From Spirometra erinaceieuropaei (taxonomy: Eukaryota > Platyhelminthes > Cestoda > Diphyllobothriidea > Diphyllobothriidae): a stretch of DNA of 64,000 nucleotides. A model generated the notes under the pieces. It was not told the origin of the DNA and did no database searches. It was given only the letters and a program-made list of their open reading frames with translations. The position numbers and the translations under genes were made by a program. Positions 55,939 through 64,000 of the stretch are shown piece by piece. The DNA lies in NCBI GenBank assembly GCA_902702965.1, contig CACRXP010000094.1, positions 760,855 through 824,854 on the forward strand, given 5' to 3'. Each line of letters starts with the position of its first letter. The first letter of the stretch is position 1.

Positions 55939-56154
55939 GCATTGATAATGCCTGCTGCGCGTTTGAGGAAGAACCCAAGGCGCTATACGATTGATCTAGT
56001 TTTTATAGTCCTGAGATCACGGGACTACAAAAGTTGAAGGGAGATATTCTTGATGGCTTCCTGTACCGCCCACGGAACTTACGCAGGGCTACAAATAACG
56101 CGATCACAGTCATTGAGCTGCCGAGCAATATACGATCGCAGCCCCAGGAACTGT

Positions 56155-56560
56155 CAATTCTAGACCCCCAGTCAACTGACCAACGACAACGACAGTTCAA
56201 CCATCGATTTCTACGATGTCCACCGTATGCTTCATAGCGGAGTGGGAGCAGGGACAGTGACTTGCGCGTGCATTAGTCTGTCGTGGTAGCAGACTTGTGC
56301 TGCATCTAGCGCGTTCTCTCCTCCTTCCCCAACTGGGCCAGGACAAAGTCAAGAAGACCGGAGGCAGAAGAGGTCACAGGTAGCTGGCGCGGTGAAACCC
56401 GCACCCAGGCGTACGAGCACACCACCTGGTCCACAAATCACACTGACCAGAATTTGGTACTTCAACACAAGTAGGCGACAGTAGGAATCCCAATTGACCC
56501 GATGTGAGCCAGCAACCGAACCTGTCCCCATATCCCGAGTGTTTACATGCGTTACGGGTG
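56155..56560 (-). repeat. R1 repeat, reversed
   Basis: 'ccatcgatttctacgatgtc', 'caccgtatgcttcatagcgg', 'acttgtgctgcatctagcgc', 'aagtcaagaagaccggaggc' and 'caccacctggtccacaaatc' are the reverse of R1 at 32640-32890. Confidence 0.7.
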
Positions 56561-56979
56561 CGCACTCTTGATAACGCCTGCCAGACTCCGATCCAGCCAC
56601 CGTGTCCTTCCAGTGCATCTTCTGCGCGGTCTCTTTTTGAGCAAAAAATCAACTGACCAAGCTGACGCGGACTGACAGCCATAGGATGTTTATTCACTCA
56701 CGCCAACGTCATCCTGACGCATAGACGCACGCGGACCTACAGCCGGACCCCCGTCGGGACTTTGACCGCCATCAGACTTCTGGAGAGAATACACTCCTCC
56801 TACTGGTGTCTTTCTCCTTCTACTCTAAAGCGGGACAGGACCGTCATTGGTGGGACGCTCTGAGTGCACTTACTACTTTAGACGCACCACACCCTCGAAA
56901 AATAGCAGAATGCTGATACTCTCTTCGGAGTTAACTTCAAAAAAGGAGAATGGAACGTTGTCAACTACATCTGCGGTGA
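56561..56979. other. Unassigned stretch
   Basis: No gene supported. It may hold decayed R-family sequence. Confidence 0.4.
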
Positions 56980-57349
56980 CAGCGCATCTTCGCAATAAAC
57001 ATTTGACGCGCTCGTAAACTATCAGGGTTGCATAAATGTGGCGTTGAAGGAGGCCAAACTACGGGACAGCCAGGCCCTCTCAGGGCAAAGAGTCGGACTG
57101 CAATGACTGCATCTTAATGTGACCTCTATGACACTCACACGCCAATGGGTTCCAAGCCCACATATTATTAGTGTGAAAACCTGACCAATCGTGCACAGAC
57201 CAGGCGTGTGTTGGAAGCTTAGGCGGAGGTTTCATTCTATCAGGCACTGCATCTGACCCAGCCTCCGTCGTAATCACTTACTCTTGCTACTTAGGTGGCT
57301 GAGGGTGGAGGGAGTGCAATAGATGCTGTTCAAGCCTGTTATCACTACA
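56980..57349 (+). repeat. Composite repeat R2-R1, part before an insertion
   Basis: R2 blocks 'catttgacgcgctcg', 'agtcggactgcaatgac' and 'tgtgacctctatgacactca', then the R1 start with 'ggagtgcaatagatgctgtt'. R1 breaks off at 57349. Confidence 0.65.
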
Positions 57350-57641
57350 ACAGTTTGTGTGTTTAAAAGAAAACTTGCTCGTCTAGTTTTCGACAGAAAT
57401 GGGCTTGTACAGCATGACTATGCACAGCCAGTTTTGTAAAATCTGTCATACAATCTTCCGCACTAAGTTACAGTGACCCCATGCACTACCTTATGATTAC
57501 GATTGAACTGTGACCCAATCGCATTTTAAATGCCTGCAATTTTATTTTATTTTTGAGTATGAATCTGCGAAAGCACTGTACATAAATATGGTCATCAAGG
57601 GCTCTGCCTGTAACCCTTCAATATACATATACAATATACAA
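57350..57641 (+). mobile_element. Family A retrotransposon, 5'-truncated 3' end
   Basis: Nearly identical to 37127-37418: the last pol codons ('cagtttgtgtgtttaaaaga...'), the stop, the 3' UTR and a degenerate TACA tail. It inserted into R1, which resumes after it. Confidence 0.9.
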
Positions 57642-57730
57642 CTAAATTTACGAGGGTCGGCGTCCCCCCTTGCTAAGATGTGGGAGACACGACAGACAGC
57701 GTCGCGCTCGACCGTTGAACTAACCTATGG
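57642..57730 (+). repeat. R1 repeat, part after the insertion
   Basis: 'agacagcgtcgcgctcgacc' then 'gttgaact' resembles the R1 terminal block at 32850-32895. Confidence 0.5.
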
Positions 57731-58639
57731 CTGTTACTCATAAGATATCCCGTAGTGACGTCGAAGGGTTTAGCAAATGGAATATTCAATGGAAGGTGTC
57801 ATTATCATTGACAAAATGCCGTCTTCTTTTCGCTGACCGGAGAAAACTCCCTCCTAAGTGTTTTGACGGAGCGGAAGTCAGGAAAACACAGTTACTAGAA
57901 GACAAAGTTGTAAGCCGCACTTGTTTACTAGACCAGGCATTTCTCGGCTTTTTCCTAAAGCTGCACGCTTAGGCGGGCTCATATGCGAAACGCTTCACTT
58001 TGGGTGCACGTGAAATACAATTTCGCGAATTATTTTCATTTTCTGATGGAATTTCTGGCACATATTTGTGTTAAGGACTGACCATTTTTTGACTTCTTTA
58101 ATTAGCATAAATCCAGAATAAAAAGATCTTCACCCCGATATTATTTTATTGGCCCTTGTTTAGCCCCGTACTAGCAGCAAATATTTGCGGGCTTGTTTGC
58201 AGCAGTAGAAAGCCGTTTACAGAACTAGCCATAGACTAACCACAGGTGACAGTGTTGGGCGAGTTTTATGTTATCGAGAGACACGAGCTTGAGCGGAAGA
58301 CCGTTTTATGTGCTTATAAAACGACTAAAAATTCAAATAGCTTGGTCAAGTATATCAGCAAATCGTTAGGCCTAGTTGACAGGAGGCTCAAAAAACATGC
58401 GTGATGTACTCTTTTTTTCTTTTTTTACAGTGTGGAACTACAATCATTCCCATCTTAAAAGCTCCGTTAAAACATATGTTCTGTAGCCCTTGTCTAAATA
58501 TTCTGTGCTTGAGTTCATAAGGGAGATAAACAGCAAATATTCTAGCACGCAATGTCTCTAGATAATATTCTTTTGAAGGAAACCTAGGAAGGCAACACAG
58601 AAGATTCAGAAGAATTTTGGCGGTACTTTCGCGGGATTA
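57731..58639. other. Unassigned stretch
   Basis: AT-rich, nothing recognised. Confidence 0.45.
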
Positions 58640-60640
58640 TGGAGCGTCTAACTGATTTCCATTGTACAATAAAAATAACAAGACAATGTGCGCGACCGCC
58701 AAAAGACCACGAAGAAGAAACAGAGGCCGTAGAAAAGTATTCGCATCTTCAAAATCCAGCAACCTTCGCCGAATTTAAGGTTCAGCGCAATAAATGCCAC
58801 AAATAAATACGGGCTGCTAGAACTTCTTTCGAGCGCCGACCGACAGCAGGATCCATTATATGTCCCAAGAAATTTTATGGGTATATCCGCAATAGGAAAA
58901 ATCAGGAATGGAACAGTGTGTCTAAAGGATAACCTGGGAAACTTCTTAGTTGAAGGACTACAGAAAGTGCATTTACCGTCTCCGTTTTTTCGATCGGTTT
59001 TTACGGAGGAGTCCTCTGAAGACAATCAGGAGTTTAAAATAGGCCAAGGCAGCCGGGAGTTTCAAATGCGCCAAGGTACTGCCATCATTAAAACCGTTGC
59101 CTTTTCCATCTAAGAAGTAAGATGTGTCCTCAGTTAATAAGTCTCCTGGACTCGTCGGGATTCGCGGGCTGATACTTAAGGAACTATCAACGGAGGCGGC
59201 AAAGCATCCCCCAACTCCATTTGAGCTGTTAATGAGAACAGGGAGACTACCCTCGTATTGGAAGTCAGTCAACCCCGTTCCCCTTGAATAAGGGAGGTAG
59301 CAGGAATGCAGCAAACAGCTTCAGGCTGATTCGTTTAATTTACCTCTCATGCAAAAAGATTGAAGCTCTAGTAAAGATAACTATAAAGCAGTTTTATAAA
59401 GAAAATAAAATCTTGCAGGATTTTTAACATGGCTTCCGGACAGGATTTTTCTGTCTCTCAAATCTGGTAACTTGTCTGGAGATCTGAACCAGGGCTTTAA
59501 AGGAGTGTTTTGAGGTAGATATCTTGTGCATCGATTTCCTCAAAACATTTGACACTATCCCACACCAACGCCTTCTTCAAAAATTGAGCGTCGTCGGCAT
59601 CTCGTTAGATCTTCTGAACTGAATAAGGGCGTTTCTGGTTGGTCGGAAACAACGTGTTTGTATCGGAGGTGATGAGTCAGAATGCGTGAACGTGACCACT
59701 GTTGTGACTCAAGACTCAGTTCTGGGACTATTGCTCTTCATCCTTTATGTTAATGACAGCCTTCAAGAACTCGACCGTGGTAAAATAATGTTTGCCGACA
59801 ACATTAAGCTCTCGCAAGACATTAGGAGTCCAAATGACAAGAGAACCCTTCAAAACGATCCGCACCGACTGAAAGCATGGTTCCAAAAATGGCTTCTGGA
59901 TTTAAATGTGCGGAAGTGTGCCGTCCTTCATCTGCGTCCAACCAACTCTCATTCAAATGAAAGCCTGAGGATATATCACCTGAAAGATATTACACTTCGC
60001 GCAGAATCTTCGCAAAAGGATCTCGGTTTTGGATATGGAACAACACAAAACCAGCACTGCAGTGCAACAAGGCTGCAAAAATCGCCATGAGAGTGCTCCA
60101 TGCAATCAAAAGGGCGTTCGTAGACCTTAACAAAGAGCTTTTGGGAGAGTTTACGGCACCTTCTTCAGTCCCATTTAAAATATGACATACAGGCGTGACG
60201 CCATTAGCTAGTAATGGACCAAGCGTGCCTCGAAAGAGTACAACGTCGTTCAGCAAAGATGGTGAATGGTTTAAAAAGCCAATCCTACGTAGAGAGAATG
60301 AATGGCTTCAACTTATTCCCTCTGTGTTATAGGCAGCAAACAGGTGATCTTATCCTCGTCTACAAGATAATACATGGTCTTCAGCATGGATTTAGCTTTG
60401 CGGACATGTTTTAATGGCATCTTTCATCCAATCTTCGTGGTCACTCGATGAAGATACGGACAACAATGTCCAGGCTGAATATTCGTTCTGAATTTTTCAC
60501 ACCATGGGTAGTGTGGAAATGGAAGGATCTCCCTCAGTCAGTCGTGGAGACGACGTCCCTGCCTCTTTAATAAACACTTTGATGATTATTTGTGTCCCCA
60601 GTCTTCCGTCGACAGTCTCAACCTAAGCTAAATACCCGCG
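58640..60640 (+). pseudogene. CR1-type pol, strongly decayed copy (family C)
   Basis: Pieces in order: 'ICPKKFYGYIRNRKN' (58855), 'CKKIEALVKITIKQFYKENK' (59350), 'CIDFLKTFDTIPHQRLLQKL' (59530-59590), 'DSVLGLLLFILYVND' (59716), 'MFADNIKLSQD' (59790; catalytic FADD has become FADN), 'SQKDLGFGYG', 'ERVQRRSAKMVNGLKSQSY' (60230) and 'LPQSVVETTSLPL' (60530). Stops and frameshifts throughout. Related to families A and B but distinct in sequence. Confidence 0.8.
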
Positions 60641-61264
60641 ATCCCCGAGAATCGTCTCGTTAAAACAATGCTACTCAAATGAATCAAGTGCTGTTTTGGT
60701 AGCGACGATCTTTGTTATTCACCATCATTCACTTGACACAAGAAAGTATCTCATATTACCGAGGCCTACTCATTGTTAAATGTCTCATGTTCGCTATCAG
60801 CATTCATTTATTAACTTCAGCCAAAACCGTAAAGGTGGCGTCAGTCTTTTCAGATTTTCGTCAAGTAGTCCTAGACCCGAGCTTGTCCATTCTCCCGCTA
60901 GACAAAACTTCAGCTCGTCATTCCGTGTGCTTGATTGTATTGATAATTTCCTTCTTTCTTCTACCTTTAATCATGGAATTGCTTCCGTCAATTGTTTGCT
61001 CCGCACTTCACTCTCCGTTATCGCTTGTTGGACAATACATCTACACTAGCAACCTTTGGGGTTAAGGGTAAGAGATGAACATTTAAGGGACCTGAGATGA
61101 AATCACCTCTTGGGCAAATCCGTCGTCTCCTGTGGGCGCCCTCTTTTCTTTACTCTCTTCGGGATCAATCCGTCCCCCGGAAGGTTTTTCTTTATTATCT
61201 GTCATTACCAACTGACTTCCTATTTCATTTTCTTTGTGTCAGTTAGTGGTCTTGTACCTTGTTA
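60641..61264. other. Unassigned stretch
   Basis: Nothing recognised. Confidence 0.4.
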
Positions 61265-62330
61265 TATTTGTATTTGCAGGGTCAGAGGCAGAGGCGACTC
61301 CATTTATGTGAGCTGATTTCGCATATACGCATTCAAAATAGAGTTGCAAACATTTAGAATGTGTTTGTATCACAATAGAACCGTAATAATAAGGAAGCGA
61401 ATCTGTTTATTGTCAGTCAGCACGGAGAGGTTATGTACGGCAAAGCGTTTTAGAGAGCTAGGTGTGAGTAGTCATGTTGTAATAGTCGGTTTTTGTCGAA
61501 TGTTAGACAAGCAGGATTCTTTTAAACATGCAAATTGTGTCAGCCGTCACCACCTCATTTGGCAACGATTTCCATGGTCGTACGACCAGTTGGATGAAGA
61601 AGAAGTTCCTACGTCTAGCCGCGTGCGTCCGCTATTGACTTTGTAAGGACGACCGCGTAATTGGTTTGTACTGACAAAATCAAAAACTCGTCCGTTCTCA
61701 GTGAACAACCTCGGTAATTGACAATCTGGAATGTCCAGAGTAGCATGCAAATTAGTTGTCTACGGGATAGAGAGAAAAAACCAAGCACATCGAGCCTCTC
61801 CTGTTATGACAAGTGCTTTAGGCCATCGATCATTTTGCTGCTCTGTGCTGTTCTTGTTCGAGTAGGTTAATGCCCTTCTAATCCATGGTGTAGCTGCTGG
61901 CATTTCGTTTTCTATGTGGATTATTACAAAGGCGCCGAAGATTCTTCCGAGGAGCTCGGGAAGAAAGATATGCATGCACGTCTGGGCCAGCGTAAAGTAC
62001 TAGTTGCCTTCTGGACCATCTTTCTACAGTGTTCTGATGGCGATAGATTTGTGATCGTCCATAAACCTTGATTTCTGTGTCATTCTACAGTTTCTAACAC
62101 CGTCCCGTTAATAAAGTGCTGGCGTTTGGAAGGAATATTTCGCCCGGTAATTAGGTGTAGGACCATGCATTTAGGCACTTTCGACTTTAAAAGCCATATG
62201 TTTGGCCAAGCCCTCAGTTAGTCGATGTTCGATTGCAACTTCTTTGCGACATCATAGCACTTGATTTTACTCCATATTTTATGTCATCTTGCCCCTCTTT
62301 CTGAATATCATTGTCTTCCATTTTTAGAAC
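61265..62330 (-). mobile_element. Family A retrotransposon, decayed 3' third
   Basis: Minus strand: DNA near 62290-62180 matches the region around the FTDD motif and the single stop of the full copy. 61975 downward reads 'LPELLGRIFGAFVIIHIENE' (full copy 'FPLELFGRLFGVFVRPHLEY'). 61690-61560 gives 'FDFVSTNQLRGRPYKVNSGR'. The 3' UTR follows to about 61265. Several stops and frameshifts. Confidence 0.75.
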
Positions 62331-63127
62331 GGGTCGAAGGACGCAAGAATGACGTTCTTAGAATAATTAGAAGACGCCAGGCACCATATCTGCTTTGGCT
62401 TCATTAGAAACTACCTCCTTGTGATATTCTGAGACCAATTTTAGACGAAATGGGTTCTGTTATTCGGTCCTCTTTTCGGAAATTACGAATTTCAACAATA
62501 GCTACCCAGTTTAGGCTACGCATGAAACCCCCATATGAGCAGAAGACTGCCAATAAAATGTAGGATCATTACTTGATTTTTCGTATTTTTGAATAGGCAG
62601 CTGACACACTTAGCTGATGAAGCTATTGAATCGAACCCACCGCACAAAGATGTAAAAATGTTGGAACAACTAAATTTATTCATATATATAACAACTACAA
62701 CACCCAGGCTGGGTGACAAACAGTGAGAGTAAATCGTCAAATTTATATGAAGTATAAATTCTGCATGAAAAATACGAATGGTGGAATAAAATGGGTTTAT
62801 TATAGCACCTCGCAGGCAGTGTCAGTCTCCTTTAAATACAGGAGAATGGAATGTAAAATTACGCTTACAGTGGACGCGGTATGAGTTCCTGGCTTTTCTC
62901 TCTGCAGTGCCGTGTGTCCTAAATGAGAGCACATCTCTGCTTGTGATTGAGTTGATTTAATGATTTTACTTCAATTCAGGACGTTGAGGTAAATGGTGTG
63001 AGCCTTTCAGTGCCCTCCTTGCGAAGTAAACTTGAAGTAAAAAGGGATAACACACCACATAGCCCGATAAAACTAAAATGGGACCACAAAAATACAACAA
63101 ATTTAACTTCAATCTCTTTTCATTTCG
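62331..63127. other. Unassigned stretch
   Basis: No gene or repeat recognised. Confidence 0.4.
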
Positions 63128-63135
63128 GCTTAAAT

Positions 63136-63156
63136 AAATAAATAAATAAATAATTT
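63136..63156. repeat. (AAAT)n microsatellite
   Basis: Five AAAT-type units on the + strand. On the minus strand this is the tail of the family D element. Confidence 0.85.
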
Positions 63157-63519
63157 TTTTATTTAATGCCAGTTTACAGGCATTGTCAAGGGGAGCGATT
63201 AAACATAAATCCGACCGGCAGTGAAAAAAAAACTCCTGAGCTTAAGGGATAAAAATATGGTTGATGGTGGTTTTTGTGGTTTGGAGGGCTCAGGAGAAAA
63301 AACTGCCAACGGTGGGAGAATATCGACCGTCAAGAAGGGGGGAGGTTGCACGGTATCGGAGATTATCGGACGTCAAATTCCTTTCATGAAGTTGGGGATA
63401 GTCAAAGTAAAGGCGTTGAGGAACAGCTGGTGAGACCGGCCATAGTGTTCAGAGACCACAAACGCCATTGCTACGGTACAGTCGATCAGTAGATTCAGCC
63501 CCCAAAATTTGTGAGAGCT

Positions 63520-63984
63520 TTTCTGAATGCAAAATCGAGTAATAGTTCTCTTAAATAAAGGATAATTTTGCAGAGTTTTCGCACTCATGGGTAGTTTATT
63601 TCAAATAGCAATTGCATTTACAGAATAGAACCGACGATATTTAACATTACGTGCCAGAGGCAGAAATAAAAAGACCTCACGGTGACTGTTACGTCGTGGG
63701 TGGATATGATGTCTTAAAGAGGTGAGTGGGTTAAATGTGTGATTATATAAGAGTTTAAATAGCAAAAATAGTCCCTTTTGTAATCTACGGAACCATAAAG
63801 GATCGAGGCTTTTAAGCCGGCAACGTTCTTGATAAGACAAATGTCGGTGTTCTAGGGTTAAAATTCTCTTGGTAAAAAAGTGTTGAACGGATTCTATTTT
63901 CTTCCGCTCAGTAGCACGCATGAGGCTAAATGAAAACAAACAGTATTCCAGACCAGGCCTAACGTACATGTTGAAAAGGCGCAC
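63520..63984 (-). pseudogene. Pol C-terminal region, family D
   Basis: 'MRLFNMYVRPGLEYCLFSFS' and 'KKIESVQHFFTKRILTLEHR', then 'LSYQERCRLKSLDPLWFRRL' are the RT thumb and downstream blocks of CR1/RTE-type elements. A TGA at about 63598-63600 replaces an expected Trp before 'NKLPMSAKTLQNYPLFK'. Otherwise the frame is open, so the part outside the window may be well preserved. Confidence 0.75.
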
Positions 63985-64000
63985 TCTAATGTCCCTTGTT

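Larger units (their letters stand above)
63128..64000 (-). mobile_element. Non-LTR retrotransposon 3' end (family D), runs off the window
   Basis: Minus strand: pol C-terminus enters from the window edge, followed by a 3' UTR of about 380 bases ending in a TTTA/AAAT run at 63136-63156. The pol sequence differs from families A to C. Confidence 0.75.

Overview
The window is animal nuclear DNA: intron-split genes with GT..AG junctions sit in a sea of degenerate retroelements and microsatellites, with one 413-base assembly gap (55308-55720). The protein similarity of the two host genes, combined with Penelope-like elements, CR1/Jockey-type elements and an RTE-like element whose reverse transcriptase carries C-terminal C2H2 zinc fingers, suggests a parasitic flatworm. 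A diphyllobothriidean-type tapeworm (Spirometra/Dibothriocephalus/Schistocephalus group) is my best guess. That is inference from recalled family resemblance, not a search result.

Only two host protein-coding genes are supported, both on the + strand. The first is U2 snRNP protein A' (SNRPA1), four exons between 3354 and 10650. The second is the Golgi tether golgin-45 (BLZF1), three recognised exons between 45857 and 51259. They are unrelated in function: one acts in the spliceosome, the other on Golgi membranes. Intron 3 of SNRPA1 contains a Penelope-like remnant, and intron 1 of BLZF1 contains two in opposite orientations.

Layout. 1-1600: 5' part of a CR1/Jockey-type element (family A), minus strand. 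3.35-10.65 kb: SNRPA1. 11.2-22.3 kb: nested repeats, namely the composite repeat R2-R1, Penelope-like (PLE) pieces including a foldback with a hammerhead-ribozyme-like core, a duplicated repeat (R3), a tRNA-like SINE, a minus-strand zinc-finger RTE fragment, and an inverted-repeat element with a telomere-like core. 22.3-27.6 kb: mostly unrecognised, with scattered retroelement ends and an inverted SINE pair. 27.6-32.0 kb: + strand zinc-finger RTE copy. 32.0-32.9 kb: R2-R1. 33.2-37.4 kb: an almost intact family A element with two overlapping ORFs and a single in-frame stop. 37.5-45.6 kb: PLE tail, CR1 fragments, and a minus-strand zinc-finger RTE copy. 45.85-51.26 kb: BLZF1. 52.2-64 kb: an inverted-repeat unit, a PLE foldback, SINE copies flanking the gap, R2-R1 interrupted by a family A 3' end, and three more CR1-type fragments, the last running off the window end.

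Nothing here looks like an operon, CRISPR array or prokaryotic island. The most noteworthy items are the reverse transcriptase with C-terminal zinc fingers in three copies, the PLE foldbacks with hammerhead-like motifs, and the ~390-base terminal-inverted-repeat element whose interior resembles degenerate TTAGGG repeats.
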